Positions 23,636 to 35,634 are shown, counted from the stretch's first letter. The stretch: DNA of 64,000 nucleotides from Stomoxys calcitrans (GCF_963082655.1 NC_081552.1:72730707-72794706), one strand, 5' to 3'. The notes: a model not told the origin generated them from the letters alone. Made by a program: numbers and translations.

Positions 23636-26600
23636 GTAAGTGGCGAATTGGAGATTGATACTAAAAAACACATTACTAAATTCCTAACTTTTTTCTTAAA
23701 TTAAGATTCACAAAATTTTGTCCAATACCCCGGCAGCTAAAGATGGGCGTTTGAAGAAGGGTGATCGCATATTGGCCGTTAACGGCATGAGCATGCGCGG
23801 TTTAACACATCGGGAATCCATAACGGTGCTTAAGGTAAGTTGTGTGTACATGTCCTTGAAGTATCTTTAGTTCTGTCCCCAAAGTGGGTATGCAGAAATG
23901 TCCTCAAACTAATCTTAAACTTAAATAAAATAAAAGCGCCAAAGTTTATGCTGTCTCGATTACTAAAAGTATTCATAAAGTTGAGGAGTTTTTACAACTT
24001 CCCGAATAAAATTTTTTCAGAATTCAAATATTTTTTTCAATACTATGTTCAATAGTGTCCTCACAACGACTGAGATGATTATTTTTCTTTATCTGTCGCC
24101 AAATGCGCTAGAATTGTCTTCAAATAAGAAACAATTAGCTAAATGTCCCCAAAGTAACCATTTTCATTCTAGAGGGTGTTCAAAGTAAGAATAAGGATAA
24201 ACAGTCTTTTTGGCACTATAGAGATAAAAATAAACAAGTAAAAAGGCGTTAAGTTCGGCCGGGCCGAACTTTGGATACCCACCACCTCGGGTACATATGT
24301 AAACCACCTTTCATCAAAATTCGGTGAAAATTTCATACCTTATACTCATATACCTCATACCGATCTGAACTATATACGACACGGATGTCGAAAAGCCGAA
24401 CATAAGTCACTGTGTCAAATTTCAGTGAAATCGGATTATAAATGCGCATTTTATGGGGCCAAGACTTTGACTTTGAATCGGTCTACATGGCAGCTATATC
24501 CAAATCTGGACCGATTTGGGCCAAGTTGCATAAACATGTCGAAGAGCCTAACACTAAGCACTGTCCCAAATTTCGGCGAAATCGGACAATAAATGCGCCT
24601 TTTATGGGCCCTAAACCTTAAATCCAGAGATTGGTCTATATGGCAGCTATATTCAAATCTGGACCGATCTGGGCAAAATTGAAGAAGGACGTCGAAGAGC
24701 CTAACCAAACTCACTGTCTCAAATTTCAGCGACATCGGACAATAAATGCGTCTTTTATGGCCCCAAAACCTAAAACCTGGATATCGGTCTATATGGCAGC
24801 TATATTCAAATCTGGACCGATCTGTGCGATATCACAGAAGTATGTCAAGGGGCTTAACTTAACTCACTGTTCCAAATTTCGGGGACATCGGGCAATAAAT
24901 GAGCATTTTATGGGCCCAAAACCATAAATCAAGAAATCGGTCTATATGGCAGCTATATCCAAATTTGAACCGATCTGGACCAAATTGAAGAAATATGTCA
25001 AAGGGCCTAACACAACTCACTGTCCCAAATTTCAGCAAAATCGGATAATGAATGTGGCTATTATGGGCCTTACACCATAAATCGGAGAATCGATCTATAT
25101 GGCAGCTATATCCAAAACTGAACCGATCTGAGCCAAATTAACGAAGGATGTCGATGGGCCTTACACAATTCACTGTCCCGAATTTCATCAAAATCGGATA
25201 ATAAATGTGGCTTTTCTGGGCCTGAGACCCTAAACCGGAGGATCGGTCTATATGGCAGCTATATTCAAATCTGAACCGATCTAGGCCAACTTAACGAAGG
25301 ATGTCGACGGGCCTTACACAATTCACTGCCCCGAATTTCATCAAAATCGGATAGTAAATGTGGCTTTTGTGGGCCTAATACCCTAAACCGGAGGATCGGT
25401 CTATATGGCAGCTATATCCAAATCTGAACCGATCTGGACCAAATTGACGAAGAATGTCGAAGGGCCTAACACAACTCACTGTCCCAAATTTCAGCGAAAT
25501 CGGATAATAAATGTAGCTTTTATGGGCCTAAGACCCTAAATCGGCGGATCGGTCTATATGGGGGCTATATCAAGATATAGTCCGATATAGCCCATCTTCG
25601 AACTTAACCTGCTTATGGACAAAAAAGAATCTGTGCAAAATTTCAGCTCAATATCTCTATTTTTAAAGACTGTAGCGTGATTTCAACAGACAGACGGACA
25701 GACGGACGGACATGGCTAGATCGTCTTAGATTTTTACGCTGATCAAAAATATATATACTTTATAGGGTCGGAAATGGATATTTCGATGGATATTTCATTT
25801 TGTCGAATGACAAAATGAATATACCCCCATCCTTCGGTGGTGGGTATAAAAAGAACGCACATTACAATTTTTTTAATTTAGGAACATTTGTGTTTTCGCC
25901 TGCCTGACCATAACATGTTCCTACAGGCGGAGATCAGGGCGCTGACGTGTGGTGTTAACGCGAGGACGTTGAGTGTGGGTGTGTGTTAAGTGTGGACGGA
26001 CATTAAACTGGCCATCAGGATGCGTTCAAGGGGGATCTGGTTGTAAGTAGAGTAGAATCGACTGGGCAGGTGACAAGTTCCTTGTTATATGTGGCATTTT
26101 AGCATCAATCCCAGACTACTCTGATTGGCCAAGGGCATACTCTCGGTTGCTTTTCATAGCTGCCGGATACACTGTTTGATATAGAACAGTTATTGTTGTA
26201 CTAAACTGCTCGCTCTAGATCAGGAAGATACAACCAGACGTCTCTGGGCGGTTGGTGCGTATCCACACTTGCATGATTTGGATTACTATCGCCATAGCAG
26301 CCCAGAGAATACTGCTTAGACATTATGTAGTTGTATATACATGCGGAAAGAATCTTTGCTCTTGATGAAGGTTGTCCACAATAAAACTAAGCAAACAGCC
26401 TGTTGCAGATTGTAAAACAGCGATAAGCTATTTGAGGACCTTGGTCCTACTCTTTGACTTTAAATACACAAATTCCATTAGCATGTGCGGAGACTGTAAA
26501 ATGTGACATCACCATCGGCACTCACATTCAGCTACCGGCGTACGATGATTTTTTGGCGCATATTATCACCATTTGTAGTAAAGCTGCGCGATAGGTGAGG

Positions 26601-28685
26601 CAGAGGAGGAGCTGGAATGGAGGATAAGTAGAGGTTAAAGAGTGCCGGAGATATCACCCCGCCTTGGGGAACTCCCTGCTTCACTTGGGGAACTCCCTGC
26701 TTCGTTTCAGGCCCGGCTGGTAGGATGGCTGAACGTATCGATAGCTTTCGATAGGTCAAGAGTCTTAGAACCTCATATGGCACGGGTTGGCTTGGTTGAG
26801 ATCCCGTTTAATATGGCAAGACACTCGTCGTGCTATGAATTTGCGAAATCCATGCTGATGCTTACCACTTGGGTATTCTCCAACATGGCTTGGGAGGGAA
26901 GGGAAATCGCTCTGTACGAATCGCTCTCACTCCCTTCGCTTTGCCTATTTTTCATACATAGAGCTCTATAAGAGAGCTCATCTAGAGGGTGTGGAATAGA
27001 GCAGAGGTAAAGGTTAAACCCCACTTTAGTGAAATCACTGTTTAACCTTTTATACCCACCGCTATAGGATATAAAGTGTCATACCAATGCCGACACTTAA
27101 GTAACAGTGCTTTAATTGTTCTAGCCATAAATTCCCATTATATTCGTTGACCAACTTTTAGATTTCTGGATTTAGTTTCCTTATTACATTGTGTTCTTAA
27201 ATCGTTTGAAATATCTTTGCGGCAAAAAAACTGTTTTATTGGAAAAGTATTTTTTTATAGTAAAAATACAACATTTTCCCTTTACTTTTGAAAGTTAGTC
27301 GTGAATTTGCTAAATTTTGATGTATAATTTACTTCGGTTATGGTAAAACTTTTAGGAACTTCGTCTGTGATAAACGATGGCTCTTTTAAGCGAAAATTCA
27401 AAACTTCTTTTGAGCCAAAAATGTTTTGCTTACAGCAAAAGAAACTTATTATGTCCGTTCTTTGTCACACTACTTGCAATTTTACCGTAAACAAAGTTCC
27501 AACGATTTTCATAAAAGAAGTTTACTTGTCGAAAAATTCATTTATTGCAATTGAATTATTTTTTTGGATGCTATCTTTAGTTTAGAACTTTTCCCTCCCT
27601 ACCATTTTCCTAACCTACGAAAAGTGACTGCAGAGCCAATCATCCCCTCTACTGGGGTACCAACGTGACCTGAACGTAGAACACTACACTGTTTGTTAGC
27701 CACCCTATTATTTCAAGATTAGATTCCTGGATTATTTTATGTTTTCGGATGGTACAAGCAGTCTTAACCTTTTCCCAAACTACCGTTTAATACAAATTTC
27801 TCATTCCTTTCTTATAGACTCCCCGACCTGAAGTTGTGCTTGTGGTTACACGTTCCGAATCTGTGGTGGTTAAACCTCTGAGCAAGAAACGCTCCTCCTT
27901 GGGCTCTCTATCCAGTCTCAACGAGAAACCAACAGAGATTGATTATGAAAAGAAACGTAGTTACCACAAAGCTTCCAGATCATTGGATCTTGATTTGGAT
28001 GTCATATCCAATGAGGAGGCAACAAGTTCCACCAGTCGGCACAGTGTCAACAATAATACAACACCATCGAGCACAAGTTCCAGCAGTCGCAGCAGTCCAC
28101 AGCCGCCCTCTGCTATGACTACGGAAACTGCCACCTTGGCCAGTATTAGAGCCAGACGTCAATTGTCCAGGCCAGATGTAAGCAAAATCTCAACAAGTGA
28201 ACTTTTGGAAAGGGCACAAGAAACCAGAAATGCTTTGCAAGCAGAAATTAGAGCACAAGGTGGAGTATTTCAAAAGAAAATTTCAAAAAAAAAAAAACAA
28301 AAAAGTAACGAAATTTTTTAATATTTCCTTTGCAGAAGAATCCACTACACCAAATAGTGCACGTGTTGTGGAGATTATCAAAGATAGCTGTGGTTTGGGT
28401 TTCTCCATTGAGGGAGGTTTCGATTCGCCTTTGGGTAACCGACCTTTGATAGTGAAAAAAGTATTCATGGGTAGGTATTTTTGGTGTGTGCCTAAAGAAA
28501 AATGTTACAATTTTGCTATTTTTTCTAATCTCACAGGTGGAGCCGCCAAAAAAACCAATCAGGTGCGCAACGGTGATGAAATCCTAAGCATCAATGGAAG
28601 CTCTACAGCCAAAATGACCCGGGTGGATGCATGGAATTACATGAAACAGTTGCCTTTAGGCCCAGTTAAAATCGTATTTGCATAA
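20519..28685 (+). CDS. bbg: Big bang (Bbg), PDZ-domain cortical scaffold protein, five exons
   Basis: Coding exons are 20493-23635 (ATG at 20519), 23706-23834, 27818-28259, 28336-28470 and 28537-28685 (TAA 28683-28685). All introns are GT-AG and the phases agree (0, 0, 1, 1), giving 1323 residues. Residues 1-1000 are Ser/Thr/Asn-rich and largely disordered. PDZ1 (about 1008-1094) has the carboxylate loop SIGITLAGG and [15 protein letters not shown], and is split over three exons. PDZ2 (about 1239-1323) has GLGFSIEGG and [10 protein letters not shown]. The protein ends right after PDZ2. Order and sequence fit Drosophila big bang, an apical cortical scaffold known from wing-disc tissue organisation and midgut immune tolerance; its role here is inferred by orthology. 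The ATG has a good context (ACAAAATGG) but follows an acceptor by 26 bases, so it may be internal in longer isoforms with upstream exons. Confidence 0.9.
24233..25853 (-). mobile_element. DINE-1/Helentron-like element in bbg intron 2, eight 153-bp repeats
   Basis: It lies antisense to bbg. On the plus strand it opens AACAAGTAAAAAGGCG, TTAAGTTCGGCCGGGCCGAA, then ACCCACCACC, and closes with the reverse of the usual start (GGTGGTGGGTATAAAAA). The GGACGGACATGGCTAGATCG block and ATATATACTTTATAGGGTCG sit near the far end. The array motif GGTCTATATGGCAGCTATAT starts at 24480, 24633, 24786, 24939, 25092, 25245, 25398 and 25551: a spacing of exactly 153 bases seven times. The unit sequence differs clearly from that in 14862-16222, yet the period is the same. 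Confidence 0.88.
25880..26110 (+). pseudogene. Possible LINE RNase H fragment
   Basis: The plus strand reads [18 protein letters not shown], similar to the core of retrotransposon RNase H domains where the Glu of QAEIRAL is catalytic. Stops follow soon after. Identity rests on one motif only. Confidence 0.4.
26525..27030 (-). pseudogene. LINE reverse-transcriptase fragments, two adjacent pieces
   Basis: 26532-26783 on the minus strand encodes [20 protein letters not shown], the RT motif around GVPQG, preceded by [12 protein letters not shown]. An 18-base duplication (GGGGAACTCCCTGCTTC units at about 26668-26702) inserts a second KQGVPQ. 26833-27024 carries [17 protein letters not shown], a related copy of the same segment. 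Between them [11 protein letters not shown] resembles RT motif A context in rearranged order. Clearly dead. Confidence 0.65.
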
Positions 28686-29884
28686 AATGTTAATTCATTT
28701 GAAACGACCAGAAGTTAAGTTTTAGTTTTTATTTAAAAAAAACTCTTTTTTTTTGTTTTTTATCTACATACATACATATTTACTTAGAAAGTAAATTAAA
28801 AACATAAAATACTGTATAAAACCACATACACATAAAAAAATACTATTAGTTTTTAGTAGAAAAAAAAAAGAAGAAAAACAAATTCTTGCCATTTGCTCTT
28901 AACACACGAAATAAAACTCTTGTAAATGAAACCAAGTTTTATTTGCACGGCGAAAATAATGGCTACAAAACACACACACACATACACACACAAATTTTGG
29001 GGAAAACTTTAAAGCATTTAAATTTTAAATTTATGGAAAAAAAAACAAATGGTTCTTTAATATATAACAAAAAAAAGTGCAATTATCTGTATTAAAAAAC
29101 TCTTATTGAAATTTCTTTGGTCTAAGCTTCTTCTATTTTCCAAAACATGTTTTGTACTTAAATTGCGAATTTATTTTGTAAATTTGTTCTTATGGTTAAT
29201 TTGTTACACCCACACGCCTATAGAAATTGTTTAAAAAATCTTTAATTCTGTCTCTATGTAAGCGCCATAATTATTATTTATCAATTTTGTTCATATTTGT
29301 GTAATTCTATTTTTGTTTTAAATATTCCTTTTATTTTATTTTTAATTTTTTGTAGAAAAAATGTGCTTTAACTTTGCATTTATTATAGAAAAAAAAACAA
29401 AACGGAGAAATTAAACAAAAATATCAATAATAACAAAGAATGTGTATATTTTTTTTTTTTTCATTTAATACTTAAAACATTTACATATATATTTTTTATG
29501 GTTTTATTTGCATATTTTGTTAACCTTAAAAAAATACTTTTATGCCTATTAATAAAATATGATTAAAACTATTTGTACACTTACATTTACTATTACATAC
29601 ATATATTATTGTATATCTACTTAATATTAATCAATTTTAATTAATCATATACATACTTATTATTCAGCGTATATGTTATTTTGCCCTGCCATGGGTTAAA
29701 ATCAACATTTACCATAAATATATATACATATTTATAATCTACTATTCCTACTTAATTAAATAAAGAAAACCCAACCAACAATCATATGAAATAAATAAAA
29801 TTTATTATATATACCCATATACGAAAAATATTAAACAAACAAAAAAAACACATTTTTTTATTGGAAAAGAAAAGACTGTTAGGG
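28686..29884 (+). other. bbg 3' untranslated region and downstream AT-rich DNA
   Basis: After the TAA at 28683-28685 comes AT-rich DNA. A first polyadenylation signal AATAAA lies at 28910-28915, about 225 bases past the stop; further AATAAA copies occur (29551-29556 and 29790-29800). A CACACA tract lies near 28972-28991. I see no other gene. Confidence 0.55.
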
Positions 29885-30610
29885 AAATCCGGGCGATCAC
29901 GGAATGCGTGAAGTGATGTGGTGCGGAATGCGCTAGGACGTCGAGTGTGAACATCTCGAACAACCAGGACGGTAAGATCACGAACAGCCTTGCAGTGTAA
30001 GAAGGAGATTAACGCCTTCTCTGAGGATGACAAAATCCGCATCGTTTGGGTGCCGGCCATAACGGAGTAGGGGAAATGAAAGGGCAGACGATTTGGCGGT
30101 GAAGGCCAGAGGACTGCTGTCAATAAACTTTCGGGTCGACGCAGACCGAGATAAGGGAGTGGGCGACATCATTGTGGAACAGCGAAACGGTCGGAGGGTG
30201 GCGAAAATTCCATTTGGGGGGATCCAAATCGTGACAAAACGAGGCTATTACTGAAAGGAAGCAAGAAGGAGGTCAGTATAGCTATTGGAGAGAGACACAT
30301 AAGACTTATGTAAAATCGGTGCGGCAAGTGATACCATGTGTAGGGCATGCGAGGAAGATGATGAAACGTTGGAGCATTTCATTTGTCATTGCACGGCTTT
30401 TGGGTCCAACAAATACCGGTACTTAAGTGGAGACACAATATCAGGCATGAACCAGCTTAGGAATTGAAAGCAATTAAGGATTTTGTAAGTAGCATGGAAT
30501 TCCTAACTTAAAATTTTGTTTTTAGAGGTTACTTTATAGTTTTTAGAGCGCACAACAACCCGATTACTGGCTTAAATGTATGTCCATAATGGCATGGGTT
30601 GGATTAATAT
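29885..30610 (+). pseudogene. I-type LINE 3' fragment (RNase H end and zinc-knuckle tail)
   Basis: Plus-strand frames give DKIRIVWVPAI, a decayed WVPGH RNase H motif, then further on a CRACEEDDETLEHFICHCTA segment (CxxC...HxxxxC) typical of the C-terminus of LINE ORF2 proteins with RNase H. Frameshifts and stops separate the pieces. Ends near AACCTAACCTAGGG. Confidence 0.65.
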
Positions 30611-30614
30611 CTGC

Positions 30615-31030
30615 ACCCTCTTTTCAACCTAACCTAGGGAAATCTCACCCTTAGGTCGGATTTGTCCATTGCGTGGCACAGAAACAGGAAGAGGAAAAAG
30701 CCTTTTGGAGAGACTAATTGACATATGTAGTAGGGACCGTCTCGACCCTTCACTGGCATGTGGCTATCAGCATGCGTACACCAAAGGTTAATCAGTTGAT
30801 AGTGCCCTTTATGACGAGAATTTAAGGTGTGGCCGAATTCACTTTCGCGGCCTTCTTGGGGATAGAAGGGACTTCCAATGACGCGAAGTTGGAATCCATA
30901 AATGGCACTCTGCTGAACATGAAAGTTCCCTTCTTTTGGTAAATTGGTTTGATACGGTGCTGAAATGCCGGATTATCAACGCATCACTGGCAGAGGGGTC
31001 GGTAAGGAAGATTGTTTCCATCCCACCCTG
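30615..31030 (+). pseudogene. LINE reverse-transcriptase N-terminal fragment
   Basis: The plus strand gives LIDICSRDRLDPSLACGYQH followed by AYTKG, which aligns with LIETYLRSKIPRDRLSRQQH and AYK in the LINE at 35906-38300. It precedes RT motif A in order and has stops. It follows a LINE 3' end, so it is a separate insertion. Confidence 0.6.
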
Positions 31031-31377
31031 AACATTACTATTTATTTCCCAATATATCACCGATTAAATATGGAATTGACTTGTAAAAAAAAACTTTTCA
31101 AACCCCATATAAAAAAACAAACGGAAAAATCTGCCGAAATGTGTTCGTTTCGTCATAACTTGTTTTTTCATATAGGAAAAGTTTACATTTCACGACGCCC
31201 AAAAATACAATAGCACAACCCCAGTCGCTGTGCAACAAGTCATTTTCGTACGCAAGACAAACGCGATCGCCAAACTTCTAATTGTAACTGAGTGTTTTCT
31301 AGTGTTAATGATGGTGCTCAGATGTATTTACCTGGGTGGAATCAAATAGTGTTTGTGGATGCATAAATAAGAAAGTA

Positions 31378-32627
31378 TTTTTATACCCTCCACCATAGGA
31401 TGGGGGTATACTAATTTCGTCATTCTGTTTGTAACACCTCGAAATATGCATCTGAGAACCCATAAAGTATACATATTCTTGATCGTGATGTCATTCTAAG
31501 TCGATCTAGCCATATCCATCCATCCGTCCGTCTGTCTGTCAAAAGCACGCTATCTTTCGAAGGAGTAAAGGTAGCCGCTTGAAATTTTGCACAAATACTT
31601 CTTATTAGTGTAGGTCGGTTGGGGTCGGTCCATGTTTTGATATAGCCGCCGTATAAACCGATCTTGGGTCTTGACTTCTTGAGCAATTCTAGTCCGATTT
31701 GACTGAAATTTTGCACGTGGTGTTTTGGTATCACTTCCAACAACTGCGCCAAATATGGTTCATATCGGTCCATGTTTTGATATAGCTGCCATATAAACCG
31801 ATTTTGGGTCTTGACTTCTTCAGCCTCTAGAGGGCGCAATTCCCATCCGATTTGACTGAAATTTTGCACGTAGTGTTTTGGTATTACTTCCAACAACTGT
31901 GCTAAGTATGGTTCAAATCGGTCCATAACCTGATATAGCTGCCATATAAACCGATCTTGGGTCTTGATTTCTTCAGCCTCTAGAGGGCGCAATTCCCATC
32001 CGATTTGACTGAAATTTTGCACGTGGTGTTTTGGTATCACTTCCAACAACTGTGTTTAGTATGATTCAAATCGTTTTATAATCTGATATAGCTGTCATAT
32101 AAACCGATCTTGGATCTTGACTTCTAGAACCAAAAGAGCGCGCAATTTTCATCCGATTTCGCTGAAATTTTGCATAAGGTGTTTTGTTATGACTTGCAAT
32201 AACTGTGCTAAGTATGGTGCAAATGAGCCTCTAGAGGGTGCAATTCTCATCCAATTTGGCAGAAATTTTGTACAACGGCTTCTCTCATGACCTTCAACAT
32301 ACGTGTCTAACATGGTCTGAATCGATCAATAGCTTGATACAGCACCCAAATAAACGGATCTCCCGATTTTGCTTCTTGAGCCCCTACAAGGCGCAATTCT
32401 TATCCGAATGAACTGAAATATTAGACAATGACTTCTACAATGTTCAGCATTTATTTATGGTCCGAATCGGACTATAACTTGATACAGCTCCAATAGTATA
32501 ACAGTTCTTATTCAATATTCTTTGTTTGCCTAAAAAGAGATACCGCGCATAGAACTCGACAAATGCGATCCATGGTGGAGGGTATATAAGACTCGGCCCG
32601 GGCGAACTTAGCACGCTCTTACTTGTT
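31378..32627 (+). mobile_element. DINE-1/Helentron-like element, partly eroded 153-bp array
   Basis: Starts TTTTTATACCCTCCACCATAGG and ends CCATGGTGGAGGGTATATAAG, CTCGGCCCGGGCGAACTTAG, CTCTTACTTGTT. The GATCTAGCCATATCCATCC block is at 31503-31521. Array landmarks at 31648, 31788, 31941 and 32094 are 140, 153 and 153 bases apart; the short first interval lacks 13 bases including part of CCTCTAGAGGGCG. Later units are further deleted. Confidence 0.85.
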
Positions 32628-33899
32628 TAAATATAAATAAATATACTCGAAAGAAATATAAATATCTCTTTTACAACAAGCACCTCAATCAATCTGTACG
32701 AAATAATAAGATTTGTGAAAGAATCTGTTGTGCTTTTGGTCTTTCAATTACAACAACAATATTTGGATAAAAGTGGAAGATGCTGCCAAAGGCTTTTGGA
32801 AAGTTGAGCTTATTTAACTTATAACTGTGAAAATACTACAAAATCTAATTGTTTTTACAAATAAATGCTATATTTGTCTCTTTTTAAATTGTTTTGTGTT
32901 TGATTATTTATTAATTACGAAGGGGTGAGTTTTGGTTGAAATAACAACAACCTACAATTTCAATACGACCCACACACTCACATTTGTCTGTACACATGCA
33001 CGTAAGCAGCTGATAAATTGTTTAATGCCATATTAATTTTTATGTGTAAATGGCAACATTTTGGCCAAAGAAACCCAAAAATATCAAATGTGGTAACCTT
33101 GTCAGACCACCGAAAGAACGATTTTCGGAAATTTTCCCACAAAAAAGAACGTAGTACCAGTAATGGTTCATAGAATTGAGTAAAAAACAAATTCCAATTA
33201 AGTAAGTAAAATTTAATATAATTTGGTTAAATTTTGCTTAACACCAGCAAAAATTGCAGTTGTTAAATAGATTTAACACATCTTTAGTTAGTTGCAAATA
33301 CTTCATTAACTTGAATGTGGTAAGTAGTTTTACTAAACCAAAATTTTATTCAAAACTAGTAAAATATTCCTTTGGTAGGCAACGCTTTTATTAACTCATG
33401 TTAAAAGTTTCGATGTTTTCAGTTCCACGATCCGTAAAAACAATTGTACAAGTCCAGCAGGTCCTTCTGTAAGAAAGTGGACTGTAGATGTAGAGTGAAT
33501 CTCCCAGACAAGTAGCAGCAGAGGAAAAAACCAAGTTTTTATGTGTCACAGTGTATGTGGGTGTATGAGCTCTTACCACCTTGGATGGTTTAGCACAAGT
33601 GTCTAAGGCAGTGAATATAAAACAACATGAACATAATTTATGCCTAAACAAAAAACTCTATTTCAGCAAATGCAATTGATGTGGATGTGAGATAGATAGG
33701 GGTGCAACTTAAAGCGATTAGGGTTGCCGGGTGTCAGATATACAATCTGTTTTACTAATAATTCATTTTATATAACAATTCAAGAAATTCATTTACCTAA
33801 AACTAAAGTGGAAAGTGCGTAGTGCGCAGGTGTAGTGATGGAACATAGTTGTTGTTGAACCGGCTTGAACTAGGTTCAACATGCCACCCGCCTGGTCCT
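32628..33899. other. Unassigned AT-rich spacer
   Basis: No gene or element end is recognised. Short ORFs on the minus strand at 33391-33651 and 33793-34027 show no domain, and the latter overlap a retrotransposon remnant on the other strand. Confidence 0.3.
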
Positions 33900-35110
33900 T
33901 CGAAACGGATATGTTGGCAATAGCTGTCAAAGTGAGAATGTTTGTCAGAAATGCAAACCGAAACATTACACAGTGCTGCATCCTGACTCTGGTAATACAT
34001 CAGGCCATGAGCGAAATCCTGGACCAATAAAGGCAGGAACCGGAACTACTCTATATCGTACGGAGACTTTTCATACAGATACTGAATACTATGACCAGCC
34101 TTCAACATCTGACGCCGCTTATGATGGAATGTCTAATCACATTTCACAGAATCGGGGGAGGAAACTGTGCTGCCCACTTTCTTGGTCGACATAGAACATT
34201 TGGGTACTCTGTTTAACAGATTGTCTATTCCAATCAAGAAATCATTTACGAGGATTTCAGGACTGGGAGTTACTGCACTCGAATACTGCTCCAAGTTATG
34301 CTGCCTCACGTTATAGGCTCGCAATTCTCATTTTATAATAGGCACATCAGTTATTGTTGTTTCGAGAGAGAAGCATTTGTTGCCAGGTGTTCTTATACCA
34401 ATTTCGGACTGGTCAGGTTTGAACCATCTGGATCTAGCGGATCCTAAATTTTTTAAACCAGGTCCAATAGATATGCTTCTGGGAAGTGGCGTATTACCGT
34501 CAACTATAAGACATGGGATTAAACCCAACATTTCAGGGGATCTTTTCGCGCAAGAGACAGCATTTGGGTGGCTAGTTAGCGATCCTCTTAGAAAGCGCAC
34601 GATAACAGCGTCTGCCACCTGGGTGACTTCCCCTGACACACTGAACGAAGAGCTTCGAAGATTCTGGGAAATCGAGGCAGTTCCTGCCCCAATTCCTATT
34701 ACAGAAGATGATGCTTTCTGTGAACAATTTTTCCAAAAGACAACGAAATGGCTACCAGACGGGACGAATTAAGTCAGATTGCCTTTCCGATAAAACCTTT
34801 CGCCTAAGATGATACTGGGATCTTCACGCCGTGCAGCCTTAGGACAATATCTACGTGCGGAGAAGACTGTGAGGAAGTTTCCAGATTTAGAAGCAGAGTA
34901 TACAAAAGTGTTAGCTGAATATATAAGACTAGATCATATGTAACCTACGCAACCAACTGAAATCTGCGAGAAATCTCACTTTTGTTCTTTCTATTTGCAA
35001 CCCATGCTGTGGTTAGGCCTGAAAGTGTGTCCACTAAGGTTAAAGTGGTATTCAACGCTTCATAGAAAACTTCCACCGGCATTTCCTCAAGCGACATTTT
35101 ATATACTGGT
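33900..35110 (+). pseudogene. Decayed BEL/Pao gag-pol fragment
   Basis: From about 33918 the plus strand reads a third zinc-finger segment (SCQSENVCQKCKPKHY, then TVLHPDS). Next comes a protease-region piece around FLVDIEHLGTLF and SFTRISGLGV. The long open piece at 34377-34772 has DWSGLNHLDLADPKFF, IDMLLGSGVLPS and FAQETAFGWLVSD. After about 34840 there is QYLRAEKTVRKFPDLEAEY and a YIRLDHM stretch with stops. All match, in order, the intact copy at 1-2575, but from a different, much older lineage. There is no RT core; frameshifts and stops are numerous. The residual open frame at 34377-34772 is chance preservation. Confidence 0.82.
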
Positions 35111-35245
35111 CTAACCCTACAGGTCCAACGCTAGAGAAAAAATCTTTTTTTTTTTTTTTTTGATGCCATCAAGCAGAAATAAACATCAATAATATTTATA
35201 TGTAAAAAACACAATTTTTTTAATTTAAGATTTAGGATCCAATTA

Positions 35246-35482
35246 TTGGGTTGCCCAAAAAGTAAATGCGGATTTTTCATATAGTCGGCGTTGACAAATT
35301 TTTTCACAGCTTGTGACTCTGTAATTGCATTCTTTCTTCAGTCAGTTATCAGCTGTTACTTTTAGCTTGCTTTAGAAAAAAAGTGTAAAAAAAGTATATT
35401 TGATTAAAGTTCATTCTAAGTTTTATTTAAAATGCATTTACTTTCTTCTAAAAAATCCGCAATTACTTTTTGGGCAACCCAA
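35246..35482. mobile_element. 237-bp mariner-type MITE
   Basis: Flanked by TA dinucleotides (35244-35245 and 35483-35484). Ends are TTGGGTTGCCCAAAAAGTAA and the inverse TTACTTTTTGGGCAACCCAA. Subterminal sequence (CATATAGTCGGCGTTGACAA; AAATGCATTTACTTTCTT) is shared with the transposase-bearing copies at 40965-41917 and 45284-46089, so this is an internal-deletion derivative. It sits just after the decayed BEL fragment. Confidence 0.9.
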
Positions 35483-35634
35483 TATATATAATAATATCAG
35501 TTTATATCTGTGACAAATTTGAGATACAATTAATTGTATCTAATTTGATACAATTAGATCCAAATATATATAACCATTTTTCGGATTTAATTGGATCTGA
35601 CCATATCAACTTTTTTTACTCTGTATATAAATAA

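Larger units (their letters stand above)
23835..27817 (+). other. bbg intron 2, 3983 bp, filled with mobile-element sequence
   Basis: Donor AAG/GTAAGT at 23834-23835 and acceptor TTTCTTATAG at 27808-27817. It separates the middle of PDZ1 (RESITVLK) from its last strand ([12 protein letters not shown]). The other three introns are only 70, 76 and 66 bases. The excess length is partly explained by a DINE-like element and LINE fragments described separately. Near 27046 TTTTATACCCACCGCTATAGG resembles another DINE-like 5' end, decayed. 27130-27800 shows no further features. Confidence 0.85.

Noticed and set aside
24480..25570. Regular direct repeats resembling a CRISPR array
   Set aside because: The repeats are contiguous 153-base units with no short repeat/unique spacer alternation, in eukaryotic intronic DNA.
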